Program-made: the position numbers and the translations under genes
Notes under the pieces: model-generated
Databases searched by the model: none
What the model saw: the letters and a program-made list of their open reading frames with translations, nothing else
What the model was told of the DNA's origin: nothing
Part shown: positions 1 through 9,008 of the stretch, piece after piece
How the letters are laid out: every line of letters starts with the position of its first letter
Numbering within the stretch: the stretch's first letter is position 1
DNA from: Lewinellaceae bacterium
GTDB lineage: Bacteria > Bacteroidota > Bacteroidia > Chitinophagales > Saprospiraceae
DNA: 64,000 nt
Reading direction: 5' to 3'
Assembly: GCA_016708875.1 (NCBI GenBank)
Contig: JADJFA010000013.1
Location: 124,001 to 188,000 of the forward strand

Positions 1-2
1 TT

Positions 3-3000
3 CCGCCTTCATACTTCGGCCAAACGCTGCGGTATAGTGTGAAACACATCATGACCTGCAATTCTTGCTGGGGTGATTTGAAACTGGAAGATAAATTGGC
101 GCCTACGCTGACTTGTTCGGACATCGAATTGAATTGTGCTATTACCAATTACGATCCTGGCTACATGGAAAACGTATTGGGTATCCAGAACGCTACTCCA
201 ACGGTGGCAGATTGTTCCCCTGTTACGCTGACGTATACGGACACCTGGCACGATTTAGCTTGCAACCAGCCAGTGAATGGTCACGCTGACGTATCGGCCT
301 ATGTTGAACGGATTTGGAATGCCAAGGATTCCTGGAACAACGTTTCAACTTGTACGCAGTACATTTATTTCAACCGGATTCATGTGTTTGACGTGGTGTT
401 CCCGACGGATGCCGAAGTGTCCTGCACCAATGGTAATGCAGATCCTTCCATCACAGGAGTGCCTTATTATGAAGCATTTGGTATCCAATGGCCCCTGTGG
501 CCTGATGCAGGTTTCTGCGAATTGGCTACTTCTTACACAGACGATCCGATTGTAGAATGCGATGGAACAACGAAGATCCTCCGCACCTGGAAAGCAATTG
601 ACTGGTGCCTGCCGACTTCTCCGACGCCTCCATTGTCCAACCCGCTCTACTTCATACAGGTAGTAAAAGTGGTTGACCATGAAGGTCCTGCAATGGTTTG
701 CCCTGCAAACCTAACCGTAGGTTCTGATCCGTTTACTTGTTGTGCAACGACCAATTTGCCCGATATCATCATCGAGGACAACTGTTCCCGTATCAACAAC
801 ATCGGAGCAAAAGTGGTCACCCACGAATATTACACAGGTGTTCAAACGGGTATTTATACCGTAGACGGCACGGTGGAGGATTTCGCAGGCAACAACTGGT
901 GGGATCTTGACACCCTGGGCAACTTTGGGTGGACGCCATGCTTGCCGCTTGGAACACACACTGTGACTTACACAGCACAAGACGATTGTGGCAATACCGC
1001 AACTTGTAGTTTCCAGTTAACGGTTGCCGACTACGTACCGCCAGTCGCAGCTTGTGACGAAACGACCGTAGTTGCCATTGGGGTAGACGATTTAGCAGAC
1101 TGCTATACCCCTGCAGATGGCTGTGATTTCGCTGGAGTAACCTATGTGAAGGCCAAAACCTTCAATGATGGTTCTTACGACAACTGTTTCGATGTGAAAT
1201 TCACTATTCGTCGTATGGCATCCTATTCAGATTGTGTGAACGGTTTGAGTAAAGATCCATGTTACCCAGGAGGTCTGAGCGAATTTGATTTGGCTACTGC
1301 AGAGATGGATTCTATTAAATTCTACTGCTGTGAAGTGGGCACGACGCAAACAGTTATCCTGGCGGTGTATCAGGTGGATGTGAACGGCAACATTATGACG
1401 GGTGTTGATGGCGAACCAGTCAAGAACGAGTGCATGATTCAGGTGGAAGTACAGGACAAACTGAAACCAGCTTGCCTGCCTCCTGCCAACGTAACAGTGA
1501 ACTGCGAGAACTTCGACCCAAGCCTCTGGGCTTACGGCAAACCAGTAATTGCAGACAACTGCTGCCTCGACACTTCGCTGGTGTACCAAGGCCAGTGTGG
1601 ACTTACGCACACGGTGAACAACACCCTGTTCGACACAGTATGTAACCGCGGTACAATCACACGCACGTTCCGTGCATGGGACTGCCACGGCTTCAGCACC
1701 CAGTGCACCCAGCGCGTATTCGTGACGTATGAGCAGGACTACTTCGTCAAGTTCCCGAACGATGCGATCGTGACGGAGTGCGACGGAACGGGCCTTTACC
1801 AGGAGCCAAGCTTCTTCGGCGAAGACTGCGAACTCTTGGGCGTATCCTTTGAGGACGAGATATTTACAGTGGTGACCGATGCCTGCTTCAAGATTGAGCG
1901 GACCTGGAGCATCATTAACTGGTGTACGTTCAACCCGAACCTTGATTGTATCTACGTTCCAAACCCGAACCCGAACGCGATCACGAACCACCCGACGAAC
2001 CTTCCTGGCCCAACCGTGTCTGAATGCGGCACTTTGGCTCCATGGGCTCCGACAGTGGTCCGTATCAACCCGGGCGACCCGACAACGACGAACTTCTGCA
2101 CGTTCTGGGACAAAGATGCCAACTGCTACAAGTACAAGCAGATCATCAAGATTATTGACGGTCAAAAGCCTACGGGCACCTATGTGACCCCGACTTGCGA
2201 CAACCAGAACTGGACAACGGCAAACCACGACCTGCTGTGGAACGAAGCCTATTGGTGGGACAACGGCATCCTGACGCACGACTTGTGCGAGGAGCCAACT
2301 GACCTTTGCATCACTGGCACAGACGCTTGCTCTGGCGCGAACATCAACATCGAATACCTGTTGTTCCTCGACCTTGATGGCGACAACGTGATGGAGACTG
2401 TTGTGAACTCTACTTCTTTGGGCATCGCTGGTCTCGGCTGGAACAACGTGCTGTACGGCAACATCAACACGCCGAACTTCTCGGGCGGCACATCGCGCCA
2501 GTTCGACGAGCGAAATGTTCCGAACAACCAGAAGTGGGGCTTCTCGATCCAGGAGACAGTGGTTGGCAACAACAAGACTGCCTGCGTTCGTTGGAACACC
2601 CAACAACAGCAGAACACCCACGTGATTCCTGAGCTGCCACACGGCACGCACAAAATCAAGTGGTTCATCACGGACGGTTGCGGCAACAATGCTGAGTACG
2701 AGTACACCTTCACGGTGCGTGACTGCAAACCTCCTACGGTGGTTTGCATCAATGGCCTGAGCGCGAACATCATGCCTACCGGTATGATCACCTTGTGGGC
2801 ATCTGACTTCCTCCAGTACACGGAAGACAATTGCACTCCTGCTGGTCAGATCAAGATCGGCATCCGCAAGTGCGGTACTGGCACTGGATTCCCAGTGGAC
2901 AACCAGGGCAATCCGATTACTTCTGTGACGTTTGACTGCACAGAACTCGGCACACGCTGCGTGGAACTTTGGGCGATTGACGCACAAGGCAACGCGGACT

Positions 3001-4274
3001 ACTGCGAGACTTACCTGATCGTACAGGACAACCTGGGCAGCTGTCCGACCACGGACCACATCAACGTGGCTGGCGCGCTGAAGACAGAGATGGCAGACGG
3101 AGTGGAAGAGGGCACGGTGTACATTGACGGCACGAGCACTTTTACCCCTCCATATGCTTACTTCGACCTCTCGGACAACGGTGGCGCGTATCATGTAATG
3201 AACAACGTCCCGCTAGATGCTACTTTCACCATTTCACCGGAGAAGGACGACAATCCGCTGAATGGTGTGACGACCTATGACCTGGTGTTGATCTCCAAGC
3301 ATATTTTGGGTGTTGAGCCGTTTGACTCTCCGTACAAAATGATTGCAGCGGACGCTAACAAGTCTGGTTCGATCACCACGTTCGACATGATTGAACTCCG
3401 CAAGTTGATCCTCGGCATTTACACGGAACTTCCGAACAACACCTCCTGGCGCTTTGTGGACAAGGCGTTCTCGTTCCCGAACGCGAACAACCCGTTCCAG
3501 ACGATTTTCCCAGAGTCCATTTCGGTTGCTGACGCGATGGCGCATCAAATGGGAGAAGACTTTGTGGGTGTGAAAGTTGGCGACGTTAACAACACAGTAG
3601 TGGCCAACGCCACGATGGAAGCCGAAGAGCGTTCTGTTGGTACAGCTTTGTTCGACATTGAAGACCGCAAGGTGAAGGCAGGTGAGGTATTTGAAGTTTC
3701 GTTCAAATCCGCCCAACTATTGAAAGGTTTTCAGTTCACGATGCTACTCAAGGGTTTAGAGACCATTGGAGTACAGGAATCAGATAACGTTGCAGAGTCA
3801 AACTTTGGGATGGTGTTCGAAGATGCCACAACGGTATCCATTGATGGCGCACAAGCGTTCACGCTCCGCTTCCGGGCACACAAGTCAGGCAAGTTGAGCG
3901 AGATGTTGAGTGTTTCAGGTTCGATTACCCGTGCCGAGGCTTATGCGGAGGAAGGTCGTCAGGGTGTTGCATTCCGCTTCAACTCTTCTGCAGGTGTAAC
4001 CATAAATGGCTTAGGCTTCGAGTTGTACCAGAACCAGCCGAATCCGTTTGTGAATAAGACGAGCATTGGATTCTACCTGCCAGTCGCAGCAGAAGCAACG
4101 CTTTCGATTTTTGACGAGACTGGCCGGGTGGTCTACCAGCAGAAAGGACAGTTTGCCAAAGGTGAGAATACGATCGCACTCGATCGCGCTCTGCTCAACA
4201 CCACGGGCATATTGTACTACAAACTGGAAACAGCTACGGACAGTGCAACGAAGAAGATGATACAGGCGAAGTAG
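3..4274 (+). CDS. Secreted Ig-like/dockerin-like protein with T9SS type A sorting domain (5' partial)
   Basis: The frame is open from base 3 with no stop, and the first possible start (GTG at 39) lies inside the protein, so the gene begins left of the window. About 1,423 residues are visible. Most are Cys- and Trp-rich Ig/HYR-like modules with recurring motifs such as ECDGT...RTW..I.WC (about 550-610 and 1770-1925) and DDCGNTATCSF. Around residues 1082-1139 two dockerin-like/EF-hand-like halves occur (GVTTYDLVLISKHILG and AADANKSGSITTFDMIELRK). A cohesin-like beta region follows (VKAGEVFEVSFKSAQLLKGF). Residues from about 1336 form a T9SS type A C-terminal domain (NQPNPFVNKTSIGFYLP ... GILYYKLETA). 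Export and cell-surface attachment follow from family knowledge. The ligand is unknown, and the cohesin-like call is weak. Confidence 0.85.
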   Translation, partial: PPSYFGQTLRYSVKHIMTCNSCWGDLKLEDKLAPTLTCSDIELNCAITNYDPGYMENVLGIQNATPTVADCSPVTLTYTDTWHDLACNQPVNGHADVSAYVERIWNAKDSWNNVSTCTQYIYFNRIHVFDVVFPTDAEVSCTNGNADPSITGVPYYEAFGIQWPLWPDAGFCELATSYTDDPIVECDGTTKILRTWKAIDWCLPTSPTPPLSNPLYFIQVVKVVDHEGPAMVCPANLTVGSDPFTCCATTNLPDIIIEDNCSRINNIGAKVVTHEYYTGVQTGIYTVDGTVEDFAGNNWWDLDTLGNFGWTPCLPLGTHTVTYTAQDDCGNTATCSFQLTVADYVPPVAACDETTVVAIGVDDLADCYTPADGCDFAGVTYVKAKTFNDGSYDNCFDVKFTIRRMASYSDCVNGLSKDPCYPGGLSEFDLATAEMDSIKFYCCEVGTTQTVILAVYQVDVNGNIMTGVDGEPVKNECMIQVEVQDKLKPACLPPANVTVNCENFDPSLWAYGKPVIADNCCLDTSLVYQGQCGLTHTVNNTLFDTVCNRGTITRTFRAWDCHGFSTQCTQRVFVTYEQDYFVKFPNDAIVTECDGTGLYQEPSFFGEDCELLGVSFEDEIFTVVTDACFKIERTWSIINWCTFNPNLDCIYVPNPNPNAITNHPTNLPGPTVSECGTLAPWAPTVVRINPGDPTTTNFCTFWDKDANCYKYKQIIKIIDGQKPTGTYVTPTCDNQNWTTANHDLLWNEAYWWDNGILTHDLCEEPTDLCITGTDACSGANINIEYLLFLDLDGDNVMETVVNSTSLGIAGLGWNNVLYGNINTPNFSGGTSRQFDERNVPNNQKWGFSIQETVVGNNKTACVRWNTQQQQNTHVIPELPHGTHKIKWFITDGCGNNAEYEYTFTVRDCKPPTVVCINGLSANIMPTGMITLWASDFLQYTEDNCTPAGQIKIGIRKCGTGTGFPVDNQGNPITSVTFDCTELGTRCVELWAIDAQGNADYCETYLIVQDNLGSCPTTDHINVAGALKTEMADGVEEGTVYIDGTSTFTPPYAYFDLSDNGGAYHVMNNVPLDATFTISPEKDDNPLNGVTTYDLVLISKHILGVEPFDSPYKMIAADANKSGSITTFDMIELRKLILGIYTELPNNTSWRFVDKAFSFPNANNPFQTIFPESISVADAMAHQMGEDFVGVKVGDVNNTVVANATMEAEERSVGTALFDIEDRKVKAGEVFEVSFKSAQLLKGFQFTMLLKGLETIGVQESDNVAESNFGMVFEDATTVSIDGAQAFTLRFRAHKSGKLSEMLSVSGSITRAEAYAEEGRQGVAFRFNSSAGVTINGLGFELYQNQPNPFVNKTSIGFYLPVAAEATLSIFDETGRVVYQQKGQFAKGENTIALDRALLNTTGILYYKLETATDSATKKMIQAK

Positions 4275-4383
4275 GGTGCGGGGCTTGTCCCCGCCCCGAT
4301 TGCAGGGTCGTAAGACCCAAGCACGGCGAATAATGAGGGTAGGGTGCGGGGCTTGTCCCCGCCCCTTGTCCCCCACCGTGCTT
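4271..4383. repeat. GC-rich element with two 27-bp direct repeats and nested hairpins
   Basis: A 27-bp unit beginning GTAGGGTGCGGGG occurs at 4271-4297 and again at 4339-4365. Each copy contains the perfect hairpin GCGGGG-cttgt-CCCCGC. Between them lies GGGTC-gtaa-GACCC. The arms AAGCACGG (4319-4326) and CCGTGCTT (4376-4383) enclose the second copy. The element starts in the stop codon region of the upstream gene. It may terminate or stabilise that transcript, or be a dispersed REP-like element. Which of these applies cannot be told from one window. Confidence 0.7.
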
Positions 4384-4421
4384 TGCGGGAATTCCCCCGC
4401 CCCGTAGATTAGAGCAACTTG

Positions 4422-4466
4422 CAACCCCCGTCTCCCGCATATGTGGGAAGGCGGGGGTTGTGTTTT
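4422..4466 (+). terminator. Intrinsic terminator-like hairpin
   Basis: Arms CAACCCCCG (4422-4430) and CGGGGGTTG (4452-4460) are complementary. An inner stem CTCCCGC/GTGGGAAG surrounds CATAT, and TGTTTT follows. It lies about 150 bp after the stop of the upstream surface protein gene and is the most plausible Rho-independent terminator there. The T-tract is short. Confidence 0.6.
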
Positions 4467-5270
4467 GGCGAGCGGTATTGTTAAATGAGCATTAAGCATA
4501 CAACTTGTTGCTCATCAGAATTATAAATGCCTTGCTGTTTATTTGCTCCTTCAAATACCCTTAAAAAAACAGTAATATTTGTTTTTATATATTGACATTC
4601 ATCTACATGAATATTTATAAAATTTTTAATTAAATTGTTTTTTAGTTGTGCTTCAGAATGTCAGCGCAATTGCAAATCAGAGATTTCTACAAAAAAAATC
4701 TATTCGTTCCCTTGTTTGTAATTTGAGTGGGGCTACATTTGCCCCGTTATTTGTTTTGGACCAGGCGTTACCTCGTAATTCCACTCCGTCCAAACGATGA
4801 CTTTTAATCTTCCTTCCTCCCAGGAAATTTTCTCCTACCGTAAGTTAATCTTCTTCCTATACCAATGGCTTAATGATGTAATGTCATAGGCTATTCTTCT
4901 TAACAGGATATTTTTCATCCTATCCGTAGAGGTCGAAGACGCTTAATCATTTTTACCTTTTGAACTTTTTCCTTCACTAATCCTCTCCGAGGGATAGGGT
5001 TCAACGCTTCGCTTTTAATAATTTCTCGGTTACCTTGAAAAAGGCTTTGGTCGCTCACAAGCAACCCTTTAGTGCTTTTGCTTTTTCACAAGCAACAGTT
5101 GCTAATGGCTGCGCGCTTTTATATTCTGAGCGCGACTTAAGTAATTTTAAGGCAAAAATTTGATCAATTTCTCTCCTAAAGGTGTGTCTCATGCCTTTGG
5201 GATTAGTGTCTATTGCATTTTTTCAACTCTTCATAACAAAGGTTTTTCAAAGCCTATATTTCTCTGCTCT
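4467..5270. other. Gene-free stretch upstream of the giant adhesin
   Basis: About 800 bp without a credible coding region. The part at 4500-4700 is AT-rich, and the part at 4790-5160 is pyrimidine-rich on the plus strand. A short stem GGGGC-tacattt-GCCCC lies at 4729-4745. Another, CGCGC...GCGCG, lies near 5112-5134. No convincing -33/-7 pair for the downstream gene was identified, though TACCTTTTG-like strings occur near 4956. An in-frame TTG at 5160 would extend the downstream protein by 37 residues, but that extension does not look like a signal peptide. Confidence 0.5.
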
Positions 5271-8200
5271 ATGAACGCTCTTTACACTCTGGTCTCCAGC
5301 ACATTGCCCTTCCCAAAAGCTATGCTTATTGGTTGTTTCGCATTGGGCATTTTTTCGACGCCTATTTTGAGTGCGCAAGTACAAGTAATAGAACCAGGTG
5401 CCGCTCCGTCGGCGCAAGAGGAATCTGCGCAATCCAGCACTGGCGAAGAAGTTGCAGCGACCAGTGGTTCGCTTTCCGGCTCTCCAACGCCGCTTCAACC
5501 GGCTGGGGCAAATCCTTCGGAACCCTTTGTGGATGCATGGTATGATTTTATCAACAATAAAGACAAGAGCGGTGCTTTCGCCGAGACGAACTGTGATTGT
5601 ACAGACAATTTGATGACCAATGGTAGTTTTGAGAATGGTACCAATGGTTGGAGCTGGTGGAATGGCTCACTGGTCACGGGTACTTATGGTGCGCAGTGTG
5701 GGGCAAACTCTGGGCAATTCCAACATTCTGGCAATGGCAATAAAGGAGGATATTACCAGGATAAGACAGGCATTGCCGTAGGTGAAACCATTTCCCTGGC
5801 GGTTTATGCCGGACAACACGAACCTCAAAACTTTGATGCATACGTTGGTTTTGAATTTTACAAGAGTGATTGGACCTTCATTTCAGACGAAGTGGTGGAA
5901 GTGAATGGTGGATTGCCTGGGATGAGTTTTTATACCTTAAGTGCTGTCGTGCCTACGAACACGCATTATGTTCGCGTAATTGGCTATTGCAATGGCAACT
6001 GGCTTAAGACGGATGGCTGGTGCGTCACCGTTCCGCCTACTTGCGATGCGGATATTACCGGACTTATTTTCAATAAAATGGACGGAGGGACAGACATTAC
6101 AATTACCAACGGCGGGACTTATAATTTGAGCGATATTGGTAGCCTGTACAATCTGGAGGCAGTTGTTACAACAGGCAGTGAAAGTGCCAAATTCACTGTT
6201 ACAGGTCCAACCGGTGGCAGTAACACAGAAAACGCCGAGCCATACAACCACCCTTCCAGCGGTACAGCATGGTCTCCGGCTGCGGGTGATTATACTGTAA
6301 CGGTGAAACTATATTCCCAAGATAATCTTGGAGGATTGTTATGTGATGAATTTACCATCTCATTTACGATCCAGGAATGTGATAATGTCACGAACGGCGG
6401 CACAATAGGTTCCGACCAGGTGGCATGTGGGGTATCTTCCTTCGACCCTGCCCCGCTCACCAACATTACTTTCCCAACGGGAGGTTCTGGAACCATTGAG
6501 TATATGTGGCTGAAAGCTACCGCCTCTACTTGCCCACCCGTTGGGGATCCTGCTTGGACAACCATATCGGGTGCGAATCTGGCTACCTACGACCCACCTT
6601 CTATCACCGCCAGCACTTGCTACATGAGGTGTTCGCGCAGGGCCGGGTGTCAAGATTGGGATGGCGAATCCAACAGGGTTTCTGTTGTATTTAACCCTGG
6701 CATCACGCTAACGGAAACCCATGTGAATGTGCTTTGCAATGGCAATAGCACTGGTTCCATCAACCTAAGCGTAAGTGGGGGTACTTCACCTTATACCTAT
6801 GTCTGGTCCAATGGTGCGACGACGCAGGATATATCAAGCCTTGCCGCAGGCACTTACACTGTAACGGTGACGGATTCAAAAAGCTGTACCGCAACCAAAT
6901 CAGTCATAATTACAGCACCTCCGGTGCTTTCGCTTTCCACAACGAAAGTGAACGTAAGCTGTAATGGAGGGACTAATGGCTCCATTGACCTTACGGTAAC
7001 GGGTGGAACAAGTCCATACACCTATAACTGGACTGGCGGTGTCACAACTCAAGACCGTTCGAACCTTGCCTCGGGCACTTATACCGTGACGGTTACGGAT
7101 GCGAACAGTTGTACCAAAACCATTAGCACAACTATCACACAGCCTTCAGTCTTGTCGCTGAGCAAAACGCAGGTGAACGTGCTTTGCAACGGTAACTCGA
7201 CGGGTTCGATAGACCTTACAGTTACTGGCGGCACTTCGCCTTATACTTATTCATGGACAGGCGGCGTCACGACCCAAGACCGCAGCAACCTTGCTGCCGG
7301 TACTTACACGGTAACAGTGACGGACGCAAATTCCTGTACAAAGACCATTTCAGCCACGATCACAGAACCATCTGTTATCAGTTTGACCAAAACTGTTACC
7401 GACGTACTTTGTGCAGGGCAAAGCAATGGCTCTATTGACCTAACAGTAACTGGTGGCAGCCCAGGCTATAAATACGCATGGTCGAATGGGGCCACTACTG
7501 AAGACCTTTCCAATAAGGCAGCTGGTACCTATACAGTGACAGTGACCGATGCAAATAACTGCACAAAAACCACTAGTGCCACCATTAATCAACCCTCTGT
7601 GTTGACTTTGAGCACGACGAAAACAGACGCTACCTGCGGCCTTTCCAACGGCTCAATTGACCTGACGGTAACAGGTGGGACAAGTCCATACACATATAAC
7701 TGGACTGGAGGTATCACAACCCAGGATCGCACGAACCTCGCATCCGGCACTTACACGGTGACGGTGACGGACGCCAACTCCTGCACCAAAACAGTTTCGG
7801 CCACAGTGAACAACATCGGCGGACCAAGCCTGAGCGAGACGCATGTGGACGTGCTTTGCTTTGGCAACTCCACCGGCTCTATTGACATTTCTGTGAGCGG
7901 TGGTACTTCTCCCTACACCTACAACTGGGGTGGCGGTGTCACAACGCAAGACCGCACGAACCTCGCTGCTGGCACTTACACGGTAACAGTAACGGACGCA
8001 AATTCCTGCACTGCTACTAAGTCGGTGACGATAACAGAACCTCCGGTGCTTTCGCTGAGCGAGACCAATGTGGACGTGCTTTGCAACGGCAACTCGACAG
8101 GCTCTATTGACCTGACGGTTACAGGTGGCACTTCTCCTTATACCTACAACTGGGGTGGGGGCGTGACTACACAAGACCGCTCGAGCCTTGCTGCCGGTAC

Positions 8201-9008
8201 CTATACGGTTACGGTGACAGATGCAAATTCCTGCACAAAGACTATTTCAGCCACCATCACGCAGCCAGCAGTTTTGTCGCTGAGCGAGACCAATGTGGAC
8301 GTGCTTTGCAACGGCAACTCGACAGGCTCTATTGACCTGACGGTTACGGGCGGCACTTCGCCTTACACCTATTCCTGGACAGGCGGTGCTACCACACAAG
8401 ACCGCACGAACCTGGCTGCGGGCACTTACACGGTGACAGTAACAGATGCCAATTCCTGCACAAAGACTATTTCTGCTACGATCACAGAGCCTTCGGCTTT
8501 GTCCCTGAGCACGACAAAAACAGATGCTACCTGCGGCAACTCCAACGGCTCAATTGACCTGACAGTTACTGGTGGTACATCCCCATACACTTACAACTGG
8601 GGCGGCGGCATCACGACGCAAGACCGCACGAACCTCGCAGCTGGCACTTACACGGTGACGGTGACGGACGCCAACTCCTGCACCAAAACAGTTTCGGCTA
8701 CAGTGAATAACATTGGCGGCCCAAGTTTGAGCGAGACGCACGTGAACGTGCTTTGCTTTGGCAATTCCACTGGCTCTATTGATATTTCTGTTAGTGGGGG
8801 TACTTCTCCTTACACCTACAACTGGGGTGGCGGTATCACAACGCAAGACCGCACGAACCCTCGCTGCTGGCACTTACACGGTAACAGTAACAGACGCAAA
8901 TTCCTGCACTGCCACCAAATCGGTGACGATAACAGAACCTCCGGTGCTTTCGCTGAGCGAGACCAATGTGGACGTACTTTGTTATGGCAACTCGACAGGC
9001 TCTATTGA
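5271..9008 (+). CDS. Giant adhesin, N-terminal reading-frame piece
   Basis: The start is taken at ATG 5271 because it opens a normal signal peptide: a Lys-containing n-region, the core AMLIGCFALGIFS, and cleavage near ILSAQ. The alternative TTG at 5160 adds an unsuitable 37-residue leader. After a Pro/Ser/Ala-rich linker, residues of about 110-254 (TNGSFENGTNGWSWWNG ... VRVIGYC) resemble carbohydrate-binding jelly rolls. This is followed by Ig-like sequence, then SprB repeats from about residue 479. The repeats follow the pattern VxVLCNGNSTGSIDLTV, TSPYTY.W, TTQD, AGTYTVTVTDANSCT. The authentic frame ends at the extra C in 8858-8860; the last ~50 codons before the stop at 9008 are out of frame. 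Confidence 0.85.
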   Translation: MNALYTLVSSTLPFPKAMLIGCFALGIFSTPILSAQVQVIEPGAAPSAQEESAQSSTGEEVAATSGSLSGSPTPLQPAGANPSEPFVDAWYDFINNKDKSGAFAETNCDCTDNLMTNGSFENGTNGWSWWNGSLVTGTYGAQCGANSGQFQHSGNGNKGGYYQDKTGIAVGETISLAVYAGQHEPQNFDAYVGFEFYKSDWTFISDEVVEVNGGLPGMSFYTLSAVVPTNTHYVRVIGYCNGNWLKTDGWCVTVPPTCDADITGLIFNKMDGGTDITITNGGTYNLSDIGSLYNLEAVVTTGSESAKFTVTGPTGGSNTENAEPYNHPSSGTAWSPAAGDYTVTVKLYSQDNLGGLLCDEFTISFTIQECDNVTNGGTIGSDQVACGVSSFDPAPLTNITFPTGGSGTIEYMWLKATASTCPPVGDPAWTTISGANLATYDPPSITASTCYMRCSRRAGCQDWDGESNRVSVVFNPGITLTETHVNVLCNGNSTGSINLSVSGGTSPYTYVWSNGATTQDISSLAAGTYTVTVTDSKSCTATKSVIITAPPVLSLSTTKVNVSCNGGTNGSIDLTVTGGTSPYTYNWTGGVTTQDRSNLASGTYTVTVTDANSCTKTISTTITQPSVLSLSKTQVNVLCNGNSTGSIDLTVTGGTSPYTYSWTGGVTTQDRSNLAAGTYTVTVTDANSCTKTISATITEPSVISLTKTVTDVLCAGQSNGSIDLTVTGGSPGYKYAWSNGATTEDLSNKAAGTYTVTVTDANNCTKTTSATINQPSVLTLSTTKTDATCGLSNGSIDLTVTGGTSPYTYNWTGGITTQDRTNLASGTYTVTVTDANSCTKTVSATVNNIGGPSLSETHVDVLCFGNSTGSIDISVSGGTSPYTYNWGGGVTTQDRTNLAAGTYTVTVTDANSCTATKSVTITEPPVLSLSETNVDVLCNGNSTGSIDLTVTGGTSPYTYNWGGGVTTQDRSSLAAGTYTVTVTDANSCTKTISATITQPAVLSLSETNVDVLCNGNSTGSIDLTVTGGTSPYTYSWTGGATTQDRTNLAAGTYTVTVTDANSCTKTISATITEPSALSLSTTKTDATCGNSNGSIDLTVTGGTSPYTYNWGGGITTQDRTNLAAGTYTVTVTDANSCTKTVSATVNNIGGPSLSETHVNVLCFGNSTGSIDISVSGGTSPYTYNWGGGITTQDRTNPRCWHLHGNSNRRKFLHCHQIGDDNRTSGAFAERDQCGRTLLWQLDRLY

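Noticed and set aside
1227..3194. 655-codon open frame on the minus strand opposite the first gene
   Set aside because: Its translation is Val/Arg/His-rich with no recognisable domain, and the opposite strand encodes a clear Ig-like/dockerin-like protein. It is a compositional shadow.
5160..5270. TTG start at 5160 for the giant adhesin
   Set aside because: It would place 37 polar/mixed residues before an otherwise normal signal peptide beginning at ATG 5271.
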